Assembly (NCBI GenBank): GCA_029237695.1
Contig: CM055272.1
Span: 29,150,791-29,214,790 of the forward strand
Reading direction: 5' to 3'
DNA from: Conchocele bisecta
Taxonomy: Eukaryota; Mollusca; Bivalvia; Lucinida; Thyasiridae
Length of the DNA stretch: 64,000 nt
How positions within the stretch are numbered: position 1 is the first letter of the stretch; every line of letters starts with the position of its first letter. A program made the position numbers and the translations under genes. The notes below the pieces were generated by a model. It was not told the DNA's origin. It saw nothing but the letters and a program-made list of their open reading frames with translations, and searched no databases. Shown here in pieces: positions 44,580 to 55,699 of this stretch.

Positions 44580-45429
44580 CTAATTCTGCATCCCCGGGAT
44601 GCATAATAAATGGAAATACGTCAGCGGTTAATGTCCACATTAATCGATGACATGTCACATATTAAGTCTTAATCATCTGAGTGCTTATTTATTACACAGT
44701 AGATTGATACACAAAGCATTTACACAATTTGATATCATGAAGGTAGACAGTTCGGGTTCTGCTCAACAGAATACCCGTGTCTATATGACCTTAGCTGTTG
44801 GTGGGACGTTAAACCCATTCGCTTTCAACAGAACAGCCAAAAACACAATTGTATAAATCGGGACCCCCAAAAATCAACAAGGACCCACACCACAGAAATG
44901 TTGGGGGTCCTGGGACTCTCATTTAAAAATTCCTAGGGAAAACTCTGCCTATTCCGCATATTTTGCAGGGCTTTGTGCCGCCAGCTTTCCGAAGTCGAGC
45001 AAGGTGAACTTTACAGTGGCCCAAAAGACAGCTACGACCACATAGCTCCGTGGAGCTTAAAACGAGCCACTGGCAATGGTTTTTATTTTACCATTCATTG
45101 TCTTCAGGTATACTTACTAGTACGGGTATGTTTAAAAGGAGGGCCAGCCCATTTATGGTGCTTATCGCTCACCATACTAATCGCATGTGTGTTCATATAA
45201 AAACTTCCTGGTATAAAACAAATTAGCCTAATGAAATTTTGAACGATACTGAATGGGATATGTCGGCCATCTTGTTTTGGCTGGAGATTTAAAACCGAAA
45301 GATATTAGACCTTGAGCCACCAATAACCCCCCCTCCCCCCCCCTGTGGGGATTTTTGGTGACTATGATTTTCAGATTCAGTAGCCTATTGTCTATTAATC
45401 CTGAATGTCTGCGCTCAAAAAGCCGCTGG
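44580..45429. other. Right flank of the Polinton-like element: SINE tail remnant, hairpin, no gene
   Basis: TGACCTTAGCTGTTGGTGGG then ACGTTAAACCCATTC (44786-44822) is a plus-oriented SINE tail. GGGACCCCCAAAAA and GTTGGGGGTCCTGGG (44869-44917) form an inverted repeat. Nothing else is assignable. Confidence 0.5.
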
Positions 45430-45975
45430 ATGAACAAATGGCGGCCATTTTCCAAGATGGCCGCCATGCCATTTTGAGCCGTTTATATTATGACTGTTAA
45501 TTGATATTTAGGCAAGTACACACCCTGTAAATAGCTACGATGTTTTGCCAAATTGGTTACTGAATGTATACAATGGACATTATACATCATTACATCATAC
45601 TATACCAATAATGTTTCCAAAATGGCCGACCAAAATTGGGCATTCTTTTCAACATTATTTTCAATATAACTATTATTGAGAACTATTACAAAACTGTAAT
45701 GATGTTAAAATGCACTTATTTTTCATTGCATTACTTATATATACCTGTGAAAGGAACATGTAATCCCTTTAAATATCATAACTCTCAAAATATTTCAAAA
45801 TGGCCGCCATAAACTACATATTTACTACTGTCGGGAATTTCGAAAGATGCTATAAAACACGCAATGGTCATATTATAATACAAATTGACCTAAATATAGT
45901 TTGCTTAGCATTCACAGTCATGTTCCATGATACAATAATGTTGTTATACATTCAAAATGGCCGCCTAATATGTTT
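45430..45975 (+). repeat. Degenerate ~165-bp array with AAAATGGCCGCC core
   Basis: Core words occur near 45438 (inverted), 45459, 45620, 45799 and 45955. The DNA between is AT-rich and weakly similar. The core resembles the YY1 motif AANATGGCGGC. Confidence 0.6.
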
Positions 45976-46815
45976 ATTTTCATAAATCACAATAAAAAAT
46001 CATGTTTTTCTCAGCATTCAAATTGTATAAAAATGCACAAAAACATGTTTAAAACATTTGCTGACTGGTTGTGATGATTGAAAGAATCTATTATATTGGT
46101 TGATTGATTGACACAATCAGTGACAATCACAATAGTCACCATTAGGTAGTATTAATAACATTTAAATACAGTATACATGTGAATCATGTATATGATTCAT
46201 CAGGCATGTGTAGTGACAATTGCAAATCAAATTAGGTTCGCATAGCAGTAGGAATTTTCACTGTCTGCACCAGTTGTCTAATTAATACTTACAGAACCAT
46301 TTTTAATCTTATTAATACTCTGAAATATATGGTAATAGTACGACCTGTTACTTGTAAGTGAACAGATTGATGATTCATGGTTGCAAATGAAATCAAGGTA
46401 TTACGTAATCCGGGACATCTGTCTATTATCAGTTAATTATGTTGATTATTAGCATTTGTATCATTCAACATTGATTAGTTAACAAAACCACAGCTATGTG
46501 TATAAATAGTAACACCATTGTTATATTAAATTAAATGTACAGTATATGAAGTGAGGAGGCATATATTGTACTTCATTTAATTTGATGTTACACTCGTGCT
46601 ACATTATTTGGATGTATGCAATAAAATAATTCACACTGGCCAAATAAATGATGCAGCTACTACTATTTGAAGAGAGGGCTATATTGATATCATGATGGTT
46701 AGTTAAGATAGATGTATCTCCATAGAGTATCGACGTGTAGCAGTACAAACATGTGATAAAATGTTAGGGTCTCTTGCGTCATGTTTGATCTAACTAAATT
46801 AAGACTTGCATGGAG
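45976..46815. other. AT-rich DNA, no gene seen
   Basis: No repeat family or coding region is supported. Confidence 0.5.
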
Positions 46816-48295
46816 CATCACACTTTTATATCAATCAGATATAAAGATGTTCTGCCACAATTTAACGTTCCACCACAGTGTAGTGATGTTCCACCACATT
46901 ATAAGACAGTTCCGGTACAATATAAGGATGTTCCATACCACTATACGGATGTTACATCACACTACAAGCCTTTTCCATCACAACATAAGCTTGTTCCATC
47001 ACGATATGAGGGTGTTCCACCACAATATACGGATGCTCCATCACAACATAATACTGTTTAATCTCACTATAGTGCAGTTCTACCACGATATAAATATGTT
47101 TATTCAAACTCAAACTAAGGCAGTGCCACCACAATATAAAGCAGTTTCATCACAATATAAGGCAGATAAAACACATTATAAGGCAGTTTCACCACATTAT
47201 AAAGATGTTCCATCACAATATCAGGAACATTACTTGCACTGTAAGACAGTTCACCACAATATAAGGATGTACCACCACACTATAATGCAGTTCCAACAAC
47301 ATTATAATACAGTTCCATCGCAATATAAGGATGTTCCGTCACACTATAAGGATGTTCCGTCACAATATAAGGCTGTTCCATCACAATATAAGGATGCTCC
47401 ACCACAGAATATTATGTTTCCTCACACTATAAGACAGTTTCACCACACTATAATACATTTTTCGTCACAATATACGGCAGTGCCACCACATTATAAGGCG
47501 GTTTCACCACAAGATAATGATGTTCCACCACACTATAAGGATGTTTCACCACATTATAATGGTGTTTCATAACAATATAAGGCACTTCCACCACACTATA
47601 AGGCAAATTAATTACAATATAATACAGTTCCACCACTATATAATGATGTTGCATCACGATATAAGGATACATCACCACCATATAAAGATATTTTGTCACA
47701 ATATAAGGCAGTTCCACCACAATATAAGACAGTGTCGTCACGCTATATGGCAGTGCCACCCACATTAATAAGGCGGCTTCACCACCATATAATGATGTTT
47801 CCACCACACTATAAGGACGTTCCACCACAGTATAATGATGTTTAGTGACAAATATAAGGCAAATTAATTACAATATAAGACCGTTCTACCAATTATAAGG
47901 CAGTTTCACCATAATATAGGGATGGGTGTTCAGCACACTATAAGGCAGTTATCACGCAGTATACGGCAGTTCCATTACAATATAAGAATGTTCCACCACT
48001 CTCAAAGGATGTTCCACCCACGATTATAATGATGCTCATCACATTATACATATGTTTCCTCACAAAATAAGGCAGTTCCACCACAATATAAGGCAGTTTC
48101 GTCACACTATAATGCATTTTCATCACATTATACGGCAGTTTCACCACAACATAATGTGGTTCCACCACACTATATGATGTTCCATCACATTATAAGGCAG
48201 TTGCATCAACACTACATGTATAAGGATGTATCAGCACGACATAAGGATGTTCCACCAGATTATAAGGCTGCTCCGCCACCTCAATATAATAATAA
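46816..48295 (+). repeat. 21-bp minisatellite, roughly 70 units
   Basis: Units such as GTTCCACCACAATATAAGGA alternate CCACCA/CCATCA, CAAT/CACT and GGCAG/GGATG. Because 21 is seven codons, one frame reads VPSQYKD/VPPHYKA heptads (about 47100-47500), another FHHNIRM heptads, and the minus strand reads VVEHPYIVM. Single-base indels switch the frame several times, so a real protein is unlikely though not excluded. Confidence 0.9.
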
Positions 48296-48589
48296 GGAAG
48301 TTACAAATGATATAGACCATTATGTCCATCTCCACAATCATATCGAGCGATATATTGCTGTATACATATATATAAATTATCAATGTGGCGGCCATTTTGA
48401 AATTGCATAATTAACAAATTGATCCAACTTCATCCATTATATGTATGGTTTCATCTTATGTCGGATAGCGAAGTGAAAACAAAACATGGTTTTATTATTT
48501 TATCTTAAACAAGAAACGAGGCAAAGCCACGAAGGCCAGGTTTTTTCCAAGCATAGACACTTGGATAACATAATTATACCCACTTTTTG
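48296..48589. other. AT-rich spacer with one GGCGGCCATTTTG word
   Basis: No gene or array is recognised. Confidence 0.5.
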
Positions 48590-50370
48590 TAGACTAGATT
48601 GCCGTGGCCTGCATGTCGCGCCTTGGGGCGAGGCATGGACACTAAAAAAATAGATATAGTAGATGGAAAAACTTTAACCAAAAAACATTTAACCGGACAC
48701 ACGGACGAACGGACGGACGTATGCCAAAATGCTGACGATATCGCGCTTTCCACAAGCAGGTGTGACAATGATGATAAACACCCATGTGAAGTATCAAGGT
48801 ATTGGGTGAAGCAGTTGCAGAGATATAGTACACAAAAAAACTTTAACAAAAACATTCAAAGTAATTTGACCTTGACATTGGGCACAGGATCGCGCTTTCG
48901 CAAGCAGGTGCGACAATGATGATAAGCACCCATGTGAAGTATCAAGGTATTGGGTGAAGCAGTTGCAGAGATATAATAGTACACGAAAAAACATTAACAA
49001 AAAAATTCAAAGTAATTTGACCTTGACATTGGGCACAGGATCGCGCTTTCCGCAAGCAGGTGCGACAATGATGATAAACACCCATGTGAAGTATCAAGGT
49101 ATTGGGTGAAGCAGTTGCAGAGATATAGTACACGAAAAAAGTTTAACAAAAAAATTCAAAGTAATTTGACCTTGACATTGGGCACAGGATCGCGCTTTCC
49201 ACAAGCAGGTGCGACAATGATGATAAACACCCTGTGAAGTATCAAGGTATTGGGTGAAGCAGTTGCAGAGATATAGTACACGAAAAAACTTTAACAAAAA
49301 AAGGTCAAAGTAATTTGACCTTGACATTGGGCACAGGATCGCGCTTTCCGCAGCAGGTGCGACAATGATGATAAGCACCCATGTGAAGTATGAAAGGTAT
49401 TGGGTGAAGCAGTTGCAGAGATATAGTACACGAAAAAAACTTTAACAAAAAAAATTCAAAGTAATTTGACCTTGACATTGGGCACAGGATCGCGCTTTCC
49501 GCAAGCAGGTGCGACAATGATGATAAACACCCATGTGAAGTATCAAGGTATTGGGTGAAGCAGTTGCAGAGATACTAGTACACGAAAAAAAACTTTAACA
49601 AAAAAATTCAAAGTAATTTGACCTTGACATTGGGCACAGGATCGCGCTTTCTGCAAGCAGGTGCGACAATGATAAAAACACCCATGTGAAGTATCAAGGT
49701 ATTGGGTGAAGCAGTTGCAGAGATATAGTACACGAAAAAACAAAAAAATTTAACAAAAAAAAGAAAAATTCAAAGTAATTTGACCTTGACATTGGCACAG
49801 GATCGCGCTTTCCGCAAGCAGGTGTGACAATGATGATAAGCACCCATGTGAAGTATGAAGGTATTGGGTGAAGCAGTTGCAGAGATATAGTACACGAAAA
49901 AACTTTAACAAAAAAATTCAAAGTAATTTGACCTTGACATTGGGCACAGGATCGCGCTTTTCCGCAAGCAGGTGCGACAATGATGATAAACACCATGTGA
50001 AGTATCAAGGTATTGGGTAAGCAGTTGCAGAGATATAGTACACGAAAAAACTTTAACAAAAAAATTCAAAGTAATTTGACCTTGACATTGGGCACAGGAT
50101 CGCGCTTTCCGCAAGCAGGTGCGACAATGATGATAAACACCCATGTGAAGTATCAAGGTATTGGGTGAAGCAGTTGCAGAGATATAGTACACAAAAAAAC
50201 TTTAACAAAAAAATTCAAAGTAATTTGACCTTGACATTGGGCACAGGGGCCGCACGGTTGGGGGTTAGAATGAAAATATGGATGATGATAAACACCCATG
50301 TGAAGTTTCAAGGTAATGGGCGAAGCAGTTGCAGAGATATAGTATAACGAAAAAGTTTTAACCAAAAAAA
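48590..50370 (+). repeat. T3-type element with ten ~151-bp units that include the terminal hairpin
   Basis: Head TTGCCGTGGCCTGCATGTCG at 48599. TTGACATTGGGCACAGG recurs near 48873, 49022, 49173, 49320, 49472, 49623, 49786, 49934, 50082 and 50230. Each unit also carries ATCGCGCTTTCCGCAAGCAG, which is the end hairpin in other T3 copies. Units are almost identical apart from homopolymer-length changes. Confidence 0.9.
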
Positions 50371-50384
50371 AAACTCGAACCAGA

Positions 50385-50975
50385 CGTACGTTAAAAAGTT
50401 AACGTTGAAAATGGCTAAGTCAATTACGTAGAAATAATAGGTGAAGGTAAAAAAATGGTCACATGTTGGATAGTGATATGTGGTGGGTACCCCTTGATTA
50501 TGAAGCTGTGAAAGTTTGGTGGTCCTAGGTGGTACAGTACCAAAGAAATGGACTTAAACACGAAAACTTAACATTGTAAACGCGAAAACTTAACATTGAA
50601 AATGGCTAAGTCGACTGCGCGGAAAAAAATGGGTGGTAAGTGAAGTTAAAAAAAAAAGTAACATGTTGTATAGTGATATGTGGTGGGCACCCCTTGATTA
50701 TGAAGCTGTGAAAGTTTGGTGGTCCTAGGTGGTACAGTACGAAAGAAATGGACTTAAACACGAAAACTTAACATTGTAAACGCGAAAACTTAACATTGAA
50801 AATGGCTAAGTCGATTACGCGGAAAAAATGGGTGAAGTTAAAAAAAAAGCAACATGTTGGATAGTGATATGTGGTGGGCACCCCTTGATTATGAAGCTGT
50901 GTGAAAGTTTGGTGGTCCTAGGTGGTACAGTAACAAAGAAATGGACTCAAACACGAAAACTTAACATTGATTGTG
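50385..50975 (+). repeat. Three ~190-205-bp units (T7) with ACGAAAACTTAACATTG
   Basis: GTTGAAAATGGCTAAGTC near 50403, ATTGAAAATGGCTAAGTC near 50595 and again near 50795, each followed by ATAGTGATATGTGGTGGG and AGTTTGGTGGTCCTAGGTGG. The ACGAAAACTTAACATTG block is doubled inside units. Confidence 0.8.
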
Positions 50976-51031
50976 GACGCCGCCCGCCGCCCGCCGCCCG
51001 CCGCCCGCCCGCCCGCCCGCCCGCCCGGCTT
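50976..51031 (+). repeat. GC-only microsatellite (CCGCCCG)n / (CCCG)n
   Basis: About 55 bp of repeated CGCC/CGCCC at the end of the T7 array. The minus strand is G-rich enough to form a G-quadruplex. Confidence 0.9.
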
Positions 51032-52175
51032 TCGCCAATCCAATAGCCTGGATTTTTTTTCAAAAAACCTGGCTAAAAATTGTTTTTAGCTTTCAGGATT
51101 TTCTTCCTCCGTCAGGCATATTTGATGCACGATATTAACACCATTACTGAATATTGTAAAAAAAGGAGAAGAAATCTATGTACAAATGGATAACTATTAT
51201 CGTATATTAACTCCTGTTGACGATAATGATCACATGCCTCGAACTATATTAATATGTGTACATTATTCCCAATCGATTGCAGTCAATTAATATTTAAGAA
51301 GCTAAGAAGCGTGCGTACAGACGGACGAACATTCGACAAATAGTATCTGCAGTCTGCATAGACAATACTAATAAATATGTAACTAGTTGTCTGTCCATAG
51401 CAACCGGTTTTAAGGATCTGACGTTGCATAATATTGAATACCGGTGAAATAACCATTGTAAAATTAGTGGGTGGGGAATGGTAAAAATGTGTGTTGTTTT
51501 TCACTTTTATATTTTGCAGTAGACACAAAAAAATTGGGCGTATTTGCATTGGATATGTTTAATAGACACTCCTAGCTTACATTAACATTGATAATATGAA
51601 AAAATACCACGTTTGCATAAAGTTATTAACATGTATATTTTCCATTGAAATTGGGAAATGGTGGGTGGGGTAATCAAACACGTAAAATTTGACTTCTGGA
51701 TTATCAGATTTTGTTTAAGTGTACCTTATTAGATTCCATAATGTCCAACATCTCTGAAAAAGTGCAAAAATACTACTTTATGAATAATATGATATAATTT
51801 GGTCAATTTTTAGTTAAAAATGTGATTTATGAAGATGGGAAAAAGTCCGAGGGTGACCTACTTCAAAATGGCGCCATATGTTCATCCAGCGGGTTACAGA
51901 GCGCAGACATACGGCATAACACTCGCAATTGAATGTAGTTTTAGGAAAGATATGTCTGCAAAAATCCCACAGGGGGGGGAGGGTTTCGGTATCTGGCTCA
52001 CGGGCTATATATATATGGGCCAGAATTCAGTATTTGGCATAACAGGGGGAGATTTTTTTTGGATTTTGTGCTTTGTTAGAAAAACTACAACCTGGCATAG
52101 TCCAAGCCACTAGGGTTTGGACAATTGCAGTTGTTTGCAGAATATACATGCCTTTGACTACGGAGAGATAGAAAT
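51032..52175. other. AT-rich DNA, no gene seen
   Basis: Small open frames at 51283-51549 and 51829-52113 have no motifs. One AAAATGGCGCC word lies near 51866. Confidence 0.5.
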
Positions 52176-52595
52176 GTGCTGAATCTCGTGTATGTAACAT
52201 TGACAAAGAGGTAATATGTATTTGGTGATCCTATGTTGCTTTCAAATGGCATCTTAGTTTCTTTGTTGTGTAAAGACGTGTTAATTTTACTGTGCACTAA
52301 CATTCACCTTTACCAGAAAATGCATTGAGTATTGGTTGATGAAAAAATGGCTACAATATATTTTTCTCGTCAAATGTTACATACACATATTCGATGCTCA
52401 TTTTAAACTGTTAGAAATGAGATTATACTACATGTATATGTTTATGGGTTGTAACACATCTATTTGGACCTTATTTGTTGTAGAGGCATTAGTTTAAATC
52501 ATGCCTTACCTTTAGAAGTATATTGTGACATTTGATCGAAGTCGCGTATGTAACATTGACAAATATGCCAAGCAATACTTTTTTTTAGAGACTGG
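52176..52595 (+). repeat. ~180-bp TGTATGTAACA array, upstream units of copy 2
   Basis: GTGTATGTAACATTGACAAA near 52190, AATGTTACATACACA near 52373 and GCGTATGTAACATTGACAAA near 52545, about 180 bp apart. Confidence 0.7.
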
Positions 52596-52598
52596 ATG

Positions 52599-52763
52599 CT
52601 TATTAATTCGGGGTCGGCAGGCAGTCGTCCGGTCAAAACCGCACGCCGCAGCCTCTCCTCGCGAACGACGGCTCGTGCTTCACTTATCCTATCTGCTATA
52701 GATTTCTTGAGTCTCAAACCTCTTAGGGAAATTCCCCAACTCTTAGCTTGCTCTACTATGTGG
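52599..52763 (-). pseudogene. GC-rich coding-like fragment with SAP-like helix pair
   Basis: On the minus strand an open frame reads HIVEQAKSWGISLRGLRLKK, then SIADRISEARAVVREERLRR and VLTGRLPADPEL, with no Met at a sensible start. W-G-I-x-L-x-G-L-x-x-K-K-x-I-x-x-R-I resembles the SAP DNA-binding fold, where Gly and the following basic residues are conserved. It is a GC-rich island between halves of the AT-rich array, so it looks like a stranded exon or transposon fragment. Confidence 0.4.
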
Positions 52764-53127
52764 CAACTGGAATTTCTTCTTGTAAGACAATAAACTGTAT
52801 AAAGATAAGATGATTGTTAACAGTTTACACAGAAAATGTTTTGATTAATGTGTAATAAATAAATAGATTGCAATATGTTATTCTTGTAAATGTTGCATGC
52901 ACATTTTTCAGGTTTATTTATTTATGTTAGTAATAAGTTTACATGAGCAGTTTATAGTTTGCAACCATCCCATTATCACCAAATTTTGTTTAAATCCATA
53001 ATTTGATCATTTAAAATACCCTGAATACTCCATTGCAACATCTTTAAGGTACTGTAACATGTTTTTGTCAATGTTACGTACATATCATATACCTTCCTTT
53101 ATTTATACAGCAAATAGCACTACATGA
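52764..53127 (+). repeat. AT-rich ~180-bp array, copy 2, left half
   Basis: GGAATTTCTTCTTGTAAGAC to CACTACATG matches 34514-34874 almost base for base. The match resumes at 57017. Confidence 0.85.
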
Positions 53128-53607
53128 CTTATAGGTATCACTGTGCTAAATATAGTACACATCGGCCAGGGGGTATGCTTTAGTAGTCCGGTATAAAAAA
53201 ATAGTGCAGACGTTATGAGGCCACAGACCCAGTTTGCTTGTAAATCCTGATCCATTACAGCCCAATTTTACTTGAGAAACATGTTGGGGTGTTTTTAACA
53301 CCAGTTTCCAGCATATTTCTAGCATTTAAAAGAAATTACTGAGCCTGCTTGTCACGTGATGTGAACACTACGTCACATGACACTTTGATGATAAACAATA
53401 TGGCGGACAGGAGAATGTTGAAATTTTCTTTCTTAGGAGTAAGTGAACATATTGTTTAATTAGTGAAAATCCGGTGCAGACAGGTTGCAGGTTATGAACA
53501 GGTAGGTTCCACAGCATCCATACGAATAGTGAAAGTGTGAGAGAATGGCCATATTTGGAGGAATCGGTTAAGTTGTATAGTAAAACTAATTGGTGGTTGC
53601 TAGCCTA
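53128..53607 (+). repeat. Left direct terminal repeat (~480 bp)
   Basis: Nearly identical to 56539-57016, apart from a few short indels and substitutions. Holds CACGTG E-box and TACGTCAC CRE-like sites near 53353-53376, then CAATATGGCGGAC with an ATG at 53400 and GTAAGTG, a possible splice donor, about 40 bp later. This is a plausible promoter and first exon for the nuclease ORF at 53676. Confidence 0.85.
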
Positions 53608-53675
53608 TAAGAATTTCCGGGTCATCAGTGGATGTCGTCTGCTTTCTTTGAAAACAATTCTAAACGGTTTTAATC

Positions 53676-54065
53676 ATGGCTACAGCAAGTTTTATTAAGA
53701 GAACAAAGGACAGAATTGCTGGAAAATCAGTTTTATTTAATGAAAATGGGTGTTGCATCAAGTGGGTCGGGATAACCACAAGTGTACGAGTCAAATATGG
53801 AAAGATTAAAGTTAAATTTCCAAATGATGCAAGAACAAAATACTATTATACACATAGAGTAGCATTCATGTTACACCATAATGTGTTTGAAATACCCAGG
53901 CACCTTGAAATATCACATTTATGTGGTTGTTCCCTGTGTGTTAACCCGGCCCACCTGAGTGCTGAGTCAACAATTATAAATAATTCTCGAAAGAATTGCC
54001 ATAGCGAAAAGCGCTGTCTGAGCCATGCACTCGACGGCGTCACATATCCACCCTGTATCTGCTAA
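53676..54065 (+). CDS. I-PpoI-like His-Me finger homing endonuclease-type protein
   Basis: 129 codons, ATG to stop, intact. Residues 60-94 (HRVAFMLHHN...SHLCGCSLCVNPAHL) match the zinc-binding/His-Me core of I-PpoI-type nucleases: His81 as general base in SHLC, Cys83, Cys88 and His93 as first zinc ligands, Asn102/Asn103 at the metal-binding Asn position. A second zinc site can be formed by Cys108, Cys114, His117 and Cys127. I-PpoI is 163 residues, so this is compact but has all core positions. The family makes double-strand cuts in DNA; here it may cut the target or excise the element. It follows the left terminal repeat by 68 bp and converges on the transposase remnant. ATG 53676 is the first in frame. 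Confidence 0.8.
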   Translation: MATASFIKRTKDRIAGKSVLFNENGCCIKWVGITTSVRVKYGKIKVKFPNDARTKYYYTHRVAFMLHHNVFEIPRHLEISHLCGCSLCVNPAHLSAESTIINNSRKNCHSEKRCLSHALDGVTYPPCIC

Positions 54066-54378
54066 TAGTTCCTGTTTTATTAATTACGGTAAATTAACTG
54101 TATACCTATCTACATTATGTTCATGTCTACATACTAATTACACAAATTTGAGATGCATCAGGGAGCCAGATGAGCCTGTTACTGACTAGTTCAGCCATAT
54201 TAAAGTGGCGCGTCGCTTTAATTGGCACTGTGTATTTGATTACTAACCGGTATCAAGTGTATAGCTCCCCAACAGGTAGCAACGTTTTTCTAAACATTAT
54301 TTATTGACTCGGTTGATACTTGCAAACATTATGACCAAATTTGGCTGCGCGATCAGGGTCTACGCCAGTACTTCTTGG

Positions 54379-55690
54379 CTACATTTTTTCCAGAAAAAAA
54401 TTCAAAATTTTAAATTTAGCAGAAATTAAATACTGTGAACATTGCTTGCCACAGTAACCTTTGAAACACATGACTATTGTGCAAATTATTCCTGGCATTA
54501 TGCTCTTTATTTGTTCTAAGTTACCATTATGTTTGGCATGTGCTTGCCTCAACTCTGCAATGCACCTGGATCTTACAGAGAGAGCAAATCGGTTTCTCAA
54601 GTTTGTTTTCTTGACCCCACGAAACATGTTCGAGCTAAATGGCGCCTTGTTTATTTCTCGTTTCAGGGAGTTACTCAGATGGCCGATATCTTTTAGATGC
54701 GTTTACCGTTACCCCTGGTTGAGCGGCATCTACACCTTTGTGTGATTTACTATCACCGTCCCCCGTGTAATGACTAACATGTAAGTCACTATTTATCTGC
54801 TTCGTAACTATTTCATTCCATTTCGCTTCATTACCTATTGACTCATTTTCGGGGAGGTTGGCAGTGCAGTGACCATGATGGTTTGGGCAGCTGATATCTC
54901 CACCCTGATTTCTTAGCTTATACCTATTATGCACAGCTTACTGCCAACAAATGCCCCAATGATTAATTTATCTTTGGTATTATTCTCGCACATAGTGGTT
55001 GTCACGATTGTACCCACTTGAAATGGTGTACTGTCGCTATTGAATATTGGGTTATTGTAGCAAGAGTCACCTTCAACTCGAACCGTCTTGCTACGTTTAT
55101 TGCCACAGAGTTCATTCTCTCTGGCCACAGTTTGTCTGATTTCATGCATACTTTTAGTGTTTAAGCCAACCATAGATCTGCTATCCTATTTGACTGCTTT
55201 TGCATAGAGTTATACGTCGGCGGAATTATGTTTGTGTTTACCAACAGCCGACAAGCACCATAATTACTGATTGGTGTGCTCATAAGGCCCAGCTGCAAAC
55301 CCACATTAGCTTTCCCTGATTTCCTACCCTTCCGACTTGACGGAACCTCTTCATATAGTTTATAATATTTATTTTATATCTACATCGGGTGCATTTTAGC
55401 CGCTCAGCCCAACAAATGCCCCATTTTCTTGATGCGGCCGCATCAAATACCATTTCGCCACTACAGTGCGTATTAAAGGCGCGATGACTGTTTATTTCAG
55501 TATTAAACATCTTCTGGACCTCATACGGTCGATATAATTTGTTTATCAACAGATCGGGGTGTACGGATGCATTTTGCGGTACGGCGCATTCGTCAATGAG
55601 TTTCGGACGCCTCGACAGAGAGCGCAGAACAGTTACATCATTGTCCGTACCATCAACATCTTTACAGGTAAACGTTTTATTTTCATTTAC
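54379..55690 (-). pseudogene. Mutator-like (DDE) transposase, decayed
   Basis: Read from 55690 downward: TDNDVTVLRSLSRRPKLIDE and LYRPYEVQKMFNTEI; a CSGEMVF ... WGICWAERLKCTRCRY zinc-like stretch; in another frame LMSTPISNYG and NTNIIPPTYNSMQKQSNR; then VEGDSCYNNPIFNSD with a candidate catalytic Asp, TMCENNTKDKLIIGAFVGSKLC, CPNHHGHCTANLPENESIGN and TGDGDSKSHKGV with a second Asp; finally NLRNRFALSVRSRCIAELRQ and MCFKGYCGKQC. This is the domain order of the Mutator-like transposase domain proteins of molluscs and cnidarians. At least three frameshifts near 55280, 55175 and 54930 and one near 54650 disable it. N-terminal start and C-terminal end are not resolved. Confidence 0.75.
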
Positions 55691-55699
55691 ATTAACCCG

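Noticed and set aside
46781..47572. 263-codon ORF as a secreted repeat protein
   Set aside because: It is minisatellite translation, with frame changes by single-base indels and no signal peptide.
48868..50250. CRISPR-like regular array
   Set aside because: Units are ~151 bp and repeat throughout, with no short repeat/unique spacer pattern; the genome is animal.
48574..50365. Overlapping minus-strand frames
   Set aside because: All are translations of the 151-bp unit.
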